From contig NZ_LMMM01000019.1 of NCBI RefSeq assembly GCF_001422245.1, positions 124,001 to 188,000 on the forward strand: DNA of 64,000 nt. Direction: 5' to 3'. The notes under the pieces were generated by a model. That model was not told the origin of the DNA and did no database searches. It worked only from the letters and a program-made list of their open reading frames with translations. A program made the position numbers and the translations under genes. Position 1 is the stretch's first letter, and each line of letters starts with the position of its first letter. This document shows positions 17,193 to 26,863 of this stretch, piece after piece. Origin of the DNA: Rhizobium sp. Leaf262 (lineage in GTDB: Bacteria > Pseudomonadota > Alphaproteobacteria > Rhizobiales > Rhizobiaceae).

Positions 17193-18689
17193 TCATTGCT
17201 CTTCGTATTGCGTGAACGATGGGTCGGCCAGATCTGCGAAGCGGGTGAATTCCGACTGGAACTGGAGCTTCACCGTGCCGGTCGGTCCGTGGCGCTGTTT
17301 GGCGATGATGACGTCGGCGGTGCCTTTGACGCGGTCGAAATGCGCTTCCCATTCGGCGTATTTCGGGTCGGACATTTCGCGCGGTTCCATGTTCTTGACG
17401 TAATATTCCTCACGGAACACGAACAGCACCACGTCGGCGTCCTGCTCGATGGAGCCCGATTCACGAAGGTCGGAGAGCTGCGGGCGCTTGTCTTCGCGGC
17501 TTTCCACCTGACGAGAGAGCTGGGAGAGGGCGATGATGGGGACGTTGAGTTCCTTGCCAAGGGCTTTCAGGCCCGTGGTGATCTGGGTGATTTCCTGCAC
17601 GCGGTTTTCGCCGCCCTTGCCGGAGCCGGTCATCAGCTGGATATAGTCCACCACGAGGCAATCGAGGCCGCGCTGGCGCTTGAGGCGACGGGCGCGGGCA
17701 GACAACTGGGCGATGGAGATACCACCGGTCTGGTCGATATAGAGTGGCACCTTCTGCATCATCTGGCTGCAAGCAACCAGCTTTTCAAAATCTGCCTCGG
17801 TGATTTCACCACGCCGGATTTTCGAGGAGGAGACTTCGGTCTGCTCGGAAATGATACGCGTTGCCAGCTGTTCGGACGACATTTCGAGCGAGTAGAAGCC
17901 CACGACGCCGCCATTCTTGGCCTTGAACGAGCCATCCGGCTGGACTTCCTGCTCATAGGATGCCGCGATGTTGTAGGCGATGTTGGTGGCAAGCGAGGTC
18001 TTGCCCATGCCCGGACGTCCCGCAAGCACGATCAAGTCGGAGCGCTGCAAGCCACCCATGCGGCCATCCAGCGAGTGGATGCCGGTGGAGATGCCCGAAA
18101 GATTACCGTCGCGCTCGAAGGCGGCACCGGCCATGTCGATGGCGAGCGAGACCGCGTCGTTGAAGGACTGGAAGCCGCCGTCGTAACGACCGGTTTCGGC
18201 GAGCTCGAACAGACGGCGTTCGGTGTCTTCGATCTGCGTTTGCGGGGGCATGTCCAGCGGCGCGTCATAGGCAATGTTGACGACGTCTTCACCGATCTGG
18301 ATGAGCGCACGGCGCAGCGCGAGGTCATAAATGGCGCGGCCATAGTCTTCCGCGTTGATGATGGAGACGGCGTCGGAGGCCAGGCGCGCAAGATACTGCG
18401 CAACCGTCATGTCGCCGATCTTGCCGTCTGCGGGCAGGAAGGTCTTGATGGTGACAGGGTTGGCAGTCTTGCCCATGCGGATGATATCGCCCGCGACCTC
18501 GAAAATCTTGCGGTGAAGCGGTTCGTACAGATGCACGGGCTTCAGGAAGTCGGACACGCGGTAATAGGCATCGTTGTTGACGAGGATGGCGCCCAAAAGC
18601 GCCTGTTCCGCTTCGATATTGTTTGGTGCTTCGCGATAGAGCGGTTCAGCAGCCGGGGCGGGGGTGATCTTCCTCACAGCGTCGTTCAT
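17193..18689 (-). CDS. dnaB: Replicative DNA helicase DnaB
   Basis: A 498-residue hexameric helicase that unwinds DNA at the replication fork. The N-terminal primase-interacting domain (EAEQALLGAILVN, residues about 27-39) precedes the RecA-like ATPase, with Walker A GRPGMGKTSLA near residue 225 and a VVDYIQLM Walker B. No intein insertion is present. It is transcribed alone, with a hairpin terminator downstream and a 330-bp intergenic region upstream. Confidence 0.97.
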   Translation of the reverse strand: MNDAVRKITPAPAAEPLYREAPNNIEAEQALLGAILVNNDAYYRVSDFLKPVHLYEPLHRKIFEVAGDIIRMGKTANPVTIKTFLPADGKIGDMTVAQYLARLASDAVSIINAEDYGRAIYDLALRRALIQIGEDVVNIAYDAPLDMPPQTQIEDTERRLFELAETGRYDGGFQSFNDAVSLAIDMAGAAFERDGNLSGISTGIHSLDGRMGGLQRSDLIVLAGRPGMGKTSLATNIAYNIAASYEQEVQPDGSFKAKNGGVVGFYSLEMSSEQLATRIISEQTEVSSSKIRRGEITEADFEKLVACSQMMQKVPLYIDQTGGISIAQLSARARRLKRQRGLDCLVVDYIQLMTGSGKGGENRVQEITQITTGLKALGKELNVPIIALSQLSRQVESREDKRPQLSDLRESGSIEQDADVVLFVFREEYYVKNMEPREMSDPKYAEWEAHFDRVKGTADVIIAKQRHGPTGTVKLQFQSEFTRFADLADPSFTQYEEQ

Positions 18690-19019
18690 GGTTTGTGTGA
18701 TCTCCCTTGAGCCTTGTTACGGGCCTTCATTTTCTTGCAAGCCTGCCGGTTTGAAGTGTGACAGCGCGGCAGTCAATGACATTGCAGCAACAGTGACAGA
18801 CAGGCTTGCCCGAATGGTGGCAGGCGGCATCACAATGCGTGTTGTTAACAGTAATCCACAGGGCAATCCGTGATCGGCGTCGGGGCGCTGCGAATCACTT
18901 TTCCCATGCCATGAGTTTACGTCATGGCTGCCATCGCGACAAAGCCTCTTGCATTTCAGTGTTGCCGAAAATAAATAGGCATGAAATAGATAGCGTGCTA
19001 ATTATAAGGTGTAGGTACA
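18690..19019. other. Divergent intergenic region between dnaB and marR
   Basis: About 330 bp with no convincing coding frame. It must contain the dnaB promoter (minus strand) and the MarR operon promoter (plus strand). A perfect 7-bp inverted repeat, GCCATGA and TCATGGC with a 7-nt spacer, lies at 18908-18928. The last 80 bp before the MarR start are AT-rich. No clear -35/-10 pair could be picked by eye. Confidence 0.5.
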
Positions 19020-19475
19020 TTGTCGCGGGCGACTGAAAAAGAGCAGCTTTTCGATGAGATGGCGGCCTTCAACCGCAAGCTCAGATCTTTCTTCGATGCC
19101 AGAGTGGCGGAGCAGGGGCTTACGCTTGCGCGGGCAAGGGCGCTTTTCGCGCTTTCGCGTCGTGGACCGCTGACGCAGAAAGAGCTTGCCGAGGAGCTGG
19201 AAATCGAAACGCCGACGCTGGTGCGCGTGCTGGATGCCATGGAGAAACAAAATCTCATCGAACGGCGTTCTGACGAGGCAGATCGGCGGGCAAAGCGCAT
19301 ACATATGACGCCAGATGGTATAACGACATTCGAGGAGGTGCATATGCAGGCAAAATCCATGCGGGCCGACATCGCAGCCGATATTTCGACGGATGATATC
19401 AGCGCCGCATTGGAGGTGGTTCGCCGCCTGTCTGCAAACCTGCAAAACCTCGCTGGCGAAAAGGTGCAGTCGTGA
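19020..19475 (+). CDS. MarR family transcriptional regulator
   Basis: A 151-residue winged-helix regulator. LTQKELAEELEIETPTLVR (about residues 53-71) is the recognition helix region, and the DRRAKRIHMT wing follows. The only usable start is TTG at 19020, with AGGTG-like sequence upstream. Its stop overlaps the GTG start of the MFS gene (GTGA, 19472-19475), so it is the first gene of an efflux operon it probably represses, as in emrRAB. Confidence 0.88.
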   Translation: MSRATEKEQLFDEMAAFNRKLRSFFDARVAEQGLTLARARALFALSRRGPLTQKELAEELEIETPTLVRVLDAMEKQNLIERRSDEADRRAKRIHMTPDGITTFEEVHMQAKSMRADIAADISTDDISAALEVVRRLSANLQNLAGEKVQS

Positions 19476-21142
19476 GCAACGCCGTTTCAACCATTCAGGA
19501 TGCACCGGACGAAGACGTCGAAGACGTGCCGGAAACACCTGTCGCCTCCGCTCCACCGCCTGAAAAATCCTTTTACGCGAAGCTGCTGTATATCTTCGCT
19601 GGCCTGTCGTTCTTCGTAACGCAGGGCATGGGCATGAACATCGTCATGGCCAATATCTACCAGTTGCAGGGTGAATTTTCGGCGACGATCGCGGAAGTCG
19701 CCTGGCTTTCGGCGGCCTATATGGCCCCTTATGCCACCTTCTCCATCGCGCTGTTCAAGGTGCGCCAGCAATATGGCCTGCGACCCTTTGCGGAAATCAG
19801 CATCATTTGCTTCGTGTTGGCATCCTGCCTCAATCTCTTCGTGACCGATTTGCATTCGGCAATCGTGGTGCGCTTTGTCAGCGGCATGGCGGCAGCACCG
19901 CTGTCTTCGCTCGGCTTTCTCTATATTCTCGAGGCCTTTCCCGTGCAGCGCAAGCTGACGTTGGGCCTCAGCATCGCGCTGACCGGCACTCTGTTGTCGT
20001 CGCCGCTCGCCCGCATCCTCTCGCCTGAATTGCTGGATATCGATGGCTGGCAGGCGCTTTATACGATGGAAGTCGGGCTTTCGCTCGCCGTGCTGCCCAT
20101 CATCTATCTGCTGCCGCTGACACCACCGCCGCGCGCCAAGGTTATCGAGCGGGTGGATATCTTGAGCTATATGCTCTTCGCCGGTGGTCTCGGCTGTCTT
20201 GCCGTGTTCCTGACGCTGGGACGTTTTTACTGGTGGTTCGAGACATGGTGGCTGGGCGTTCTGCTGGCGACCTCCATCGGCCTGCTGGCTGTGATGACGA
20301 TGATCGAGTTGCCGCGCAAAAATCCGATGCTGGATTTGCGCTGGATATTCTCCCGCACCAATCTTCACCTGATCGCGATTCTGCTGATCTATCGCGCCGT
20401 GTCGTCAGAGCAGTCCTCCACGGCGGTCAGCCTTTACCAGCAGCTTGGTATCCTCAACGAGCAGACGACCGGGCTTTATGCGCTCATCATCGTCGCGACG
20501 CTGCTGGGTGGTGCCCTGTGCGCGCTGTTGATGCTGACGAAATATGTCGATACCGCCCATGTCATTGCGCTGACGCTGATTGCGCTTGGTGCCTTCATGG
20601 ATAGCGGTTTGACCAATCTCGTGCGGCCCGAGCAGATGTATCTGAGCCAGGCGATGATTGCCTTCGGTGCCGCCATGTTCCTGCCGCCCGTCATGGCCAA
20701 GGGCTTCGGTGCGGCGCTGGCCAAAGGCCCACCTTACCTCGTCAACTTCATCACCATCTTCCTGTTCACGCAGATCACCGGTTCGATGCTGACAACGGGG
20801 CTTCTCGGCTCCTTCGTGACGCTGCGGGAGAAATTCCACTCGAATATTCTGGTGGAAAGCATTCTGTTGCAGAACCCGCAGGTGGCGCAACGCGTCAGCC
20901 AGCTGTCTGCCGGCTACAGCCACGTCATTACCGATCCCGCGCTCTTAAAGGCAGAAGGTCTGTCACTGCTCGGGGCGCAGGTCACGCGCGAGGCTTACAT
21001 CCTGGCCTATAACGACACGTTCCTGCTGATTTCGGTTTGCGCCGCTGCTGCTCTTGTCATGCTTTTGCTTCATCTTGCATGGTTACGTCTCAAGTCTTTG
21101 CTGAAAGGCGAAGACGAGATCGTGGCCGCACCTCAATCCTGA
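19472..21142 (+). CDS. MFS multidrug exporter, EmrB-like (DHA2)
   Basis: A 556-residue membrane protein with about 14 hydrophobic segments, the size and topology of the DHA2 drug:H+ antiporter family. The N-terminal cytoplasmic stretch of about 40 acidic/proline residues precedes the first helix. The GTG start overlaps the marR stop. It is followed 18 bp later by an HlyD-type adaptor, so the two would form a pump spanning the periplasm. The substrate is unknown. Confidence 0.88.
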   Translation: MSNAVSTIQDAPDEDVEDVPETPVASAPPPEKSFYAKLLYIFAGLSFFVTQGMGMNIVMANIYQLQGEFSATIAEVAWLSAAYMAPYATFSIALFKVRQQYGLRPFAEISIICFVLASCLNLFVTDLHSAIVVRFVSGMAAAPLSSLGFLYILEAFPVQRKLTLGLSIALTGTLLSSPLARILSPELLDIDGWQALYTMEVGLSLAVLPIIYLLPLTPPPRAKVIERVDILSYMLFAGGLGCLAVFLTLGRFYWWFETWWLGVLLATSIGLLAVMTMIELPRKNPMLDLRWIFSRTNLHLIAILLIYRAVSSEQSSTAVSLYQQLGILNEQTTGLYALIIVATLLGGALCALLMLTKYVDTAHVIALTLIALGAFMDSGLTNLVRPEQMYLSQAMIAFGAAMFLPPVMAKGFGAALAKGPPYLVNFITIFLFTQITGSMLTTGLLGSFVTLREKFHSNILVESILLQNPQVAQRVSQLSAGYSHVITDPALLKAEGLSLLGAQVTREAYILAYNDTFLLISVCAAAALVMLLLHLAWLRLKSLLKGEDEIVAAPQS

Positions 21143-21160
21143 TTGTCCAGAGATATAAAA

Positions 21161-22228
21161 ATGCTGAAAAAAATATTCACGCCTCTTACTCTCATCGTTC
21201 TCCTGGGCGGCGTCGCCGGTGTGGCGCTGGTGCTTTACGCATGGCGGCTGCCACCCTTTTCCAGCTCCGTGGAAATGACCGACAACGCCTATGTGCGTGG
21301 CTATGTCACGACCATGAGCCCGCAGGTCAGCGGTTATATCGTCGATGTGCCGGTCAAGGATTATCAGGAGGTCAAGCAGGGCGATATTCTGGCCAAGGTG
21401 GATGACCGCATTTTCCGCCAGAAGGTGGCGCAGGCCGAGGCGTCGCTTGATAGCCAGAAAGCTGCCTTCGACAATTCCCGCCAGCAGGAAATCGCTGCCA
21501 AGGCCAACATCGCCTCGGGTGAAGCGGCAGTCGATAGCGCGCAGGCCTCGCTGAAACAGGCGCAGCTTGCCGCCGACCGTCAGGATAGTCTTTTGCGCAG
21601 CGGTGCAGGCACCTCCAGCGTGCAGGAAGAAGCTCAGGCCAATCTAGACAAGGCCCGTGCCGGTCTCTCACAGTCGAAGGCAGCCCTTGAGGTGGCCCGA
21701 CAGGATTTGCAGACCATCATCATTAACAGAGGCTCCTTGCAGGCGGCTGTTGCCAATGCGGAAGCAGCCGTGGAACTGGCAAAGATCGATCTTCAAAACA
21801 CCGAAATCCACGCGCCGAAAGACGGCAAGCTGGGCGAAGTCGGCGTCCGCGTCGGCCAGTATGTCGCTGCCGGAACGCAGTTGATGGCAGTCGTGCCGCA
21901 TGACATCTGGGTTGTTGCCAACTTCAAGGAAACGCAGCTGGCCGGAATGGAAGCAGGGCAGGTAGTATCGATCTCCGTCGATGCCCTGCACCGCAGGAAA
22001 CTGACCGGCAAGGTGGAGCGCTTTGCGCCCGCCGCTGGCTCCGAATTCGCCGTCATCAAGCCGGACAATGCCACGGGCAACTTCGTGAAGATTGCCCAGC
22101 GTCTGGGCGTGCGCATCTCCATCGATCCTGACCAGCCTCTGGCCACCGAGCTTTCGCCCGGCATGTCGGTGGTGGTGCGGGTGGATAAGGGCAAAGCGCC
22201 CGAAGGTGCCGAAACGGCTGCGAAGTAA
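21161..22228 (+). CDS. HlyD/EmrA-type membrane fusion protein
   Basis: About 355 residues. An N-terminal membrane helix (about residues 6-30) is followed by a biotinyl-lipoyl-like half motif (MSPQVSGYIVDVPVKDYQ), a long coiled coil of about 130 residues rich in Ala/Gln, then the second lipoyl half (IHAPKDGKLGEVGVRVGQYV) and a beta-barrel domain. This is the adaptor of EmrAB-type tripartite pumps. ATG 21161 is preferred over TTG 21143. No outer-membrane TolC-like gene is adjacent, so one encoded elsewhere must be shared. Confidence 0.9.
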   Translation: MLKKIFTPLTLIVLLGGVAGVALVLYAWRLPPFSSSVEMTDNAYVRGYVTTMSPQVSGYIVDVPVKDYQEVKQGDILAKVDDRIFRQKVAQAEASLDSQKAAFDNSRQQEIAAKANIASGEAAVDSAQASLKQAQLAADRQDSLLRSGAGTSSVQEEAQANLDKARAGLSQSKAALEVARQDLQTIIINRGSLQAAVANAEAAVELAKIDLQNTEIHAPKDGKLGEVGVRVGQYVAAGTQLMAVVPHDIWVVANFKETQLAGMEAGQVVSISVDALHRRKLTGKVERFAPAAGSEFAVIKPDNATGNFVKIAQRLGVRISIDPDQPLATELSPGMSVVVRVDKGKAPEGAETAAK

Positions 22229-22268
22229 AGATCAACCGTTGCGGGCAGGGCGCAGGCCTTGCCCGCGA

Positions 22269-22979
22269 CTACATCGCGTTCCAGTCTGCCGGAAGGCAGA
22301 AGGTGTCGCGAAAGCCCCTGTCGCCGACGGGCGTGATACGCAAAGCCCGGCTGTCCGGGCGTCTGGTGATCCATCCCAATTCCAGTGTCCGGTCCAGAAG
22401 GGCTGCACCCACGCGCCCGGCAATGTGGTGTCGCCGTTCGCTCCAGTCCAGACATGTCTTGCACAGCGGACGCTTCGAGCGCGTGCCATCTTCCAGATCG
22501 ATCCCGAAATCCTGCAGGAACGCCTTGCCATCGTCGGTCAAAAGCGCGCCTTCGTCTGACAAAATGATGCGCCCGCTTGTCGAAAGGCTATCGGCCATGG
22601 CGACCGCCAGTCTGCCCGCAATGTGGTCGTAGCAACTGCGGGCGATGCGCATGTCTTTTTCTTTCGGGCCCACGGGATGGTGTCGCTTCGGCCCATCGGC
22701 GGCGATATTCATCAAGGCATCAATGCCATGCGCCACCTGTGGAGAGGCCAGCCGATAGTAGCGATGCCGCCCCTGTTTGACGGTGGAAAGAAGATGGGCG
22801 TCCACCATTTTCGACAGATGGCCGCTGCCGGTCTGCGCGGTGACGCCCGCCTGCCGGGAAAGCTCGCCCGCGGTCAGCGCCTGTCCGCCCATCAATGCGC
22901 AGAGCATATTGGCGCGGGTCGTATCGCCGATAAGATTTGCGATGGCAGCGATTGTATTGGGTGACGCGATATTGTTCAT
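22269..22979 (-). CDS. ArsR-like winged-helix regulator with C-terminal domain
   Basis: A 236-residue protein. Its first 90 residues are an ArsR-type winged helix (ALTAGELSRQAGVTAQTGSGHLSKM and a RHRYYRLASP wing). The remaining 140 residues have a conserved C-terminal part with CKTCLDWSERRHHIAG and LLDRTLELGW. This is a known regulator family without metal-site cysteines typical of ArsR. It converges with the HlyD gene and is divergent from the DMT transporter at 23101, which it may regulate. Confidence 0.82.
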   Translation of the reverse strand: MNNIASPNTIAAIANLIGDTTRANMLCALMGGQALTAGELSRQAGVTAQTGSGHLSKMVDAHLLSTVKQGRHRYYRLASPQVAHGIDALMNIAADGPKRHHPVGPKEKDMRIARSCYDHIAGRLAVAMADSLSTSGRIILSDEGALLTDDGKAFLQDFGIDLEDGTRSKRPLCKTCLDWSERRHHIAGRVGAALLDRTLELGWITRRPDSRALRITPVGDRGFRDTFCLPADWNAM

Positions 22980-23100
22980 TCCAGAAATCTAGCATCAAAG
23001 CAGGGGGCCGTCAGCGGGGCATTGTTCGGTGGTGACCGAAGCATCCAGCCTGCGGATGTCTCTATAAAATGAGCATATGCCTCATCTAAGGAAGAAATGA

Positions 23101-24012
23101 ATGACTGGAAAATTCGGGCTGCTTCGGGAACTTGGTCTGCTGGTTCTCTTGGGGTGCCTGTGGGGCAGCTCCTACACCTTTATCAAAATCGGTATCGAGA
23201 CAATACCGCCCGTTACGCTGATTGCAGCGCGCACTGCGATTGCCGGTGGCATTTTGATGGCCATCATAATTTGGCGCGGCCTGCGGCTGCCGAAAGATAT
23301 GGAATTGTGGAAGCGGTTTGCCATACAGGCCATGCTGAACAGCGTGCTGCCCTTCACGCTGATCGCTTGGGCGGAACATTATATTGATGCCGGGCTTGCG
23401 GTTATCCTCAACTCGCTGACGCCGGTTTTCACATTCCTGCTGACGCTGCTCATCACGCGGCATGAGACGCTGAGTGGCCGCAAACTGTTCGGCGTCATGA
23501 TCGGTCTGGTCGGTACGGTGGTGATGATCGGCATTCAGGCGTTGAATGGTTTGGGGAATGTCGTTCTAGCCCAGCTCGCCGTTATTCTGGCAACCGTGTT
23601 TTACGCAGGTGCGGCGATCTTCGGAAAAAACTTCAAGGGTATCGATTCGATGATCCCTGCTGCCGCCTCGCTGATTTGCGGCGCGGTCATCCTCATTCCG
23701 CTCAGCGCTATCGTGGACCGTCCATGGGAGCTTGCGCCATCGACCAGATCGATCATGGCGCTGCTGGGCCTGTCGGTGTTTTCCACAGCGCTCGCCTTCA
23801 CCATTTACTTCCGGCTTGTGCATACGCTGGGGTCGCTGGGAACGACGGCGCAGGCTTATGTCAGAGTACCTGTGGGTGTTGCGATAGGCGTGGTGTTTCT
23901 GGGAGAGGAACTGCATGCCACGACAATGATCGGTTTGGTCTGCATTCTGGCCGGTGTCATCGCCATGACGCTACCGCCGCAGGCTTTTCGCCTGAAACGA
24001 AGAGCAGCTTAG
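23101..24012 (+). CDS. EamA/DMT family transporter
   Basis: A 303-residue protein with about ten hydrophobic helices and two EamA repeats; the first begins LLVLLGCLWGSSYTFIKIG. These transporters export amino acids or metabolites; the substrate cannot be told. The start is ATG 23101. An out-of-frame ATG lies four bases upstream. It is divergent from the ArsR-like gene (120 bp between starts) and ends at a strong hairpin. Confidence 0.85.
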   Translation: MTGKFGLLRELGLLVLLGCLWGSSYTFIKIGIETIPPVTLIAARTAIAGGILMAIIIWRGLRLPKDMELWKRFAIQAMLNSVLPFTLIAWAEHYIDAGLAVILNSLTPVFTFLLTLLITRHETLSGRKLFGVMIGLVGTVVMIGIQALNGLGNVVLAQLAVILATVFYAGAAIFGKNFKGIDSMIPAAASLICGAVILIPLSAIVDRPWELAPSTRSIMALLGLSVFSTALAFTIYFRLVHTLGSLGTTAQAYVRVPVGVAIGVVFLGEELHATTMIGLVCILAGVIAMTLPPQAFRLKRRAA

Positions 24013-24038
24013 GACACTCAACTGCCTTCGCCAAAAAG

Positions 24039-24072
24039 CGAAAACCCCGGATGTTGCCATCCGGGGTTTTCG
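24039..24072. terminator. Strong bidirectional terminator between the DMT gene and rplI
   Basis: A perfect 15-bp stem (CGAAAACCCCGGATG and its complement) with a TTGC loop, carrying A-run and T-run flanks within the stem. It is placed 27 bp after the transporter stop and 24 bp after the rplI stop on the other strand, so it can serve both. Confidence 0.9.
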
Positions 24073-24095
24073 TTTGAGCCCGAGGGCTGCAAATA

Positions 24096-24671
24096 TTACT
24101 CGTCGTCGCCGTCCTGATCTGCATCTGGATCAAAGAAGTCTTCTGGGCGAAGAGCGTCTTCGTCAACGCCGTAGATGGCGTCAGCAGATGTGAGGCTTTC
24201 GCCCTTTGCCTGACGCTCGGCTTCTTCAGCAGAACGAGCAACGTTCAGTTCAACCTGAAGCTCGACTTCCGAGTGCAGGTGAAGCGTAACGTTGTGCAGA
24301 CCGATGGTCTTGATCGGCGTGTTGAGTTCGACCTGGTTACGGCCGATGTTGAAGCCTTCAGCGCCGAGGATTTCAACGACGTCGCGTGCAGCAACAGAGC
24401 CGTACAGCTGGCCGGTTTCGCCAGCGGAACGAACAACGATGAAGCTCTTGCCAGACAGTGCGTCTGCAACTGTCTGTGCTTCGGACTTGCGCTCAAGGTT
24501 ACGAGCTTCGAGCGTTGCGCGCTCGGATTCGAAACGGGTCTTGTTGGCAGCGTTGGCGCGAAGAGCCTTGCCCTGCGGCAGCAGGAAGTTACGTGCGTAG
24601 CCATCGCGAACCTTTACGGTTTCGCCCATCTGGCCAAGCTTGGCGATACGTTCGAGAAGAATGACTTCCAT
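24096..24671 (-). CDS. rplI: 50S ribosomal protein L9
   Basis: A 191-residue L9, longer than the roughly 149 residues of E. coli because of an acidic C-terminal extension (ending [15 protein letters not shown]). The N-terminal domain starts [19 protein letters not shown] and carries the [15 protein letters not shown] stretch that binds 23S rRNA. It lies downstream of a DUF2232 membrane protein and rpsR-rpsF in the conserved order. Acidic extensions are common in rhizobial L9. Confidence 0.96.
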   Translation of the reverse strand: MEVILLERIAKLGQMGETVKVRDGYARNFLLPQGKALRANAANKTRFESERATLEARNLERKSEAQTVADALSGKSFIVVRSAGETGQLYGSVAARDVVEILGAEGFNIGRNQVELNTPIKTIGLHNVTLHLHSEVELQVELNVARSAEEAERQAKGESLTSADAIYGVDEDALRPEDFFDPDADQDGDDE

Positions 24672-24685
24672 CTTCTTGATCCTTT

Positions 24686-25660
24686 CTAGTTTTCGGTTTC
24701 GTTTGTATTGTCGGTTTTCCGTACTGGAGTAAGAGAGATCGTGCTGCGCACGTCGCTCAGACCCAGTACGAGAATGATGAGCAGCGGAAAGACGAAGATC
24801 GCTGAAATATAGCTGAGAACCAGAACCGGCCAGCGCCAGTCCTTGCCCTTGGAACGGTGGTGCAGGGAGGCATAACCCGCCATCAGGAAGCCCGCGCCGA
24901 ATGTGCCGCAGATGACGGCTCCAATCATGGCCACGGTGCCGCCGACGAAGGTCAGGACGATGCCGCCGAGGAAGATGAAGATTGCATTACGGTGCATGCG
25001 CAAGGCCGCCGCGATGTCTTCGCGCGGGCGCAGACCCTTGCCGAAGGAGCGGACCATGCGGCTTGCGAAATAATAGGCTGCAAACAGCATGATGACCCAA
25101 AGCCCGCCCTGGATCATCGGCAGCATCAGCACCAGCATCGACTTAGTCTGTGCTAGGGCAGCGGCATCCGGCTTGAAGGATGCTTCACTTGCCTGAACGG
25201 ACGTCATCATTACGTCGACCAGCTGCGAGACGAGATCAGGGCCGTAGCCGATCATCGTGCCGAGGATGATGACGGAGAGGGTGATGAGGCCACACAGATG
25301 CAGCACAATGCCCGACAGCGGATACCAAGCCAGCAAATCATCCGGGCCACCGATTTCCGATGCGGGACGTGCCAGATTGGCAAGGTGAGACAGCCAACCG
25401 GCGGGAACGAGCGTAAAGATCGCAATCGTCACGGCAAAGATCGGTGACACGGCAAGCGCGCCAAGGAAGGCGGCGGAGAGAACGGCGACGATGGCCGCAG
25501 CATTTCCCCAACCGAGACCGGCCACAAGAATGGGCATCGCGGAGGCGGCATAAAGCAGGAATGACATGGACGACTGTGCCGTTGCACCAAGCGTCAGAAA
25601 CGCGGCACATATGCCGGCGAGAACGCCGGAAATCAGCACTGTCTGGTTCAATCGTATCAA
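24686..25660 (-). CDS. DUF2232 multi-spanning membrane protein
   Basis: A 324-residue protein with about eight hydrophobic segments and a short polar C-terminus. Its position between rpsR and rplI is typical for DUF2232 proteins in alphaproteobacteria and gives most of the identification. The role is unknown; the fold resembles small-solute transporter or YybS-type membrane proteins. It is transcribed with rplI, 14 bp downstream. Confidence 0.75.
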   Translation of the reverse strand: MIRLNQTVLISGVLAGICAAFLTLGATAQSSMSFLLYAASAMPILVAGLGWGNAAAIVAVLSAAFLGALAVSPIFAVTIAIFTLVPAGWLSHLANLARPASEIGGPDDLLAWYPLSGIVLHLCGLITLSVIILGTMIGYGPDLVSQLVDVMMTSVQASEASFKPDAAALAQTKSMLVLMLPMIQGGLWVIMLFAAYYFASRMVRSFGKGLRPREDIAAALRMHRNAIFIFLGGIVLTFVGGTVAMIGAVICGTFGAGFLMAGYASLHHRSKGKDWRWPVLVLSYISAIFVFPLLIILVLGLSDVRSTISLTPVRKTDNTNETEN

Positions 25661-25814
25661 CGTCGCTGTCCTGCCCAGAATTTGGTAGCAGTTAGAGGAT
25701 GGCTTGGAGCCTGATCCCCAACATGGGTTTTGGTGTTTGGTCGATCCGCGCCCAACGCGGAAGGATTTGGAACCTACGACCTACTGCTTAGAAGACAGTT
25801 GCGCGTAGGAAAAA

Positions 25815-25840
25815 CGAGGCCGCGCCAAAGCGCAGCCTCG
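25815..25840 (-). terminator. Terminator after rpsR
   Basis: On the minus strand the stem GAGGCTGCGC pairs with GCGCGGCCTC (one G-U pair) around a short loop and is followed by GTTTTTCC. It lies 11 bp past the rpsR stop, so it is a good intrinsic terminator and partly separates rpsF-rpsR from the DUF2232-rplI genes. Confidence 0.8.
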
Positions 25841-25850
25841 CCATTGTCAA

Positions 25851-26099
25851 TTAAGACAGAACGTAAGGCAGCAGGCCGAGGAAACGAGCGCGCTTGATCG
25901 CCTGAGCGAGTTCGCGCTGCTTCTTCTGCGAAACAGCTGTGATACGGGAAGGAACGATCTTGCCACGCTCGGAAATGTAGCGCTGCAGAAGACGTACGTC
26001 CTTGTAGTCGATCTTCGGAGCGTTAGCGCCGGAGAAAGGGCACGTCTTGCGACGGCGGTGGAACGGGCGGCGTGCCTGAGAAGAAGATGCGTCAGCCAT
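25851..26099 (-). CDS. rpsR: 30S ribosomal protein S18
   Basis: An 82-residue S18, with the conserved core [20 protein letters not shown] and the ending [14 protein letters not shown]. It binds S6 on the 30S platform. It lies 12 bp downstream of rpsF on the same strand, the standard pairing. Confidence 0.97.
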   Translation of the reverse strand: MADASSSQARRPFHRRRKTCPFSGANAPKIDYKDVRLLQRYISERGKIVPSRITAVSQKKQRELAQAIKRARFLGLLPYVLS

Positions 26100-26111
26100 T
26101 ATATATGCTCC

Positions 26112-26582
26112 TTATGCACGGTCTTCGCGCGGACGGCGCGGACGGTCTTCACGGTCGCCGAAGCCACCTTCACGCGGCGGGCGAGGACCACGGTCGAAAC
26201 CGCCTTCACGCGGGCCACGGTCAGGACGGTCGCCGTCACGGCGTGGACGGTCGTCGCGATCGCGCTTCTGCATCATTGCAGACGGACCTTCTTCGTGGGC
26301 TTCCACGGCGATGGTCATGTAACGAAGAACGTCTTCGTTGATGCGCATCTGACGCTCGATTTCGTGGATAGCCGGTGCCGGAGCATCGATGTCCATCAGA
26401 GCGTAGTGAGCCTTGCGGTTCTTCTTGATGCGGTATGTCAGGGACTTCAGACCCCAGTTTTCGACGCGTCCGACTTTACCGCCAAACGATTCGATAACGC
26501 CCTTGTATTGCTCGACAAGTGCGTCGACCTGCTGGGCAGTGATATCCTGCCGGGCAAGGAAGATGTGTTCGTAAAGAGCCAT
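26112..26582 (-). CDS. rpsF: 30S ribosomal protein S6
   Basis: A 156-residue S6 beginning [20 protein letters not shown]. The core domain ends near residue 100. The remaining 50-odd residues are an Arg/Asp/Gly/Pro-rich low-complexity tail with [17 protein letters not shown]-like repeats, in contrast to the Glu-rich tail processed in E. coli. S6 binds S18 and 16S rRNA. It starts the rpsF-rpsR transcript; the promoter lies in the 280-bp region upstream. Confidence 0.96.
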   Translation of the reverse strand: MALYEHIFLARQDITAQQVDALVEQYKGVIESFGGKVGRVENWGLKSLTYRIKKNRKAHYALMDIDAPAPAIHEIERQMRINEDVLRYMTIAVEAHEEGPSAMMQKRDRDDRPRRDGDRPDRGPREGGFDRGPRPPREGGFGDREDRPRRPREDRA

Positions 26583-26863
26583 TTAAGCTTTGCCTTTCTT
26601 GCGTTTCATTCATCACCCGGCAACGGCGCTAAGCCTCAACGACTGCTCCTGTTTGGCAAAAGCCAAGGGCAAGAAAAGCGTTGTTCGAGACGGTCGAGAG
26701 CGGAGACACGGGAGGCCGGAAAAACCTTATGGTTCCTGCTGTTTCGTAAACGAAACCAGCCCTCCGTTCAGCCACCAGCCAATTGGACCGGGTGTTGTGA
26801 ACAGCGCGCTTATACGGATTTCTCGTAAGAATGCAAGCGCGCTGTGTCTGTTAACGTATCGGA

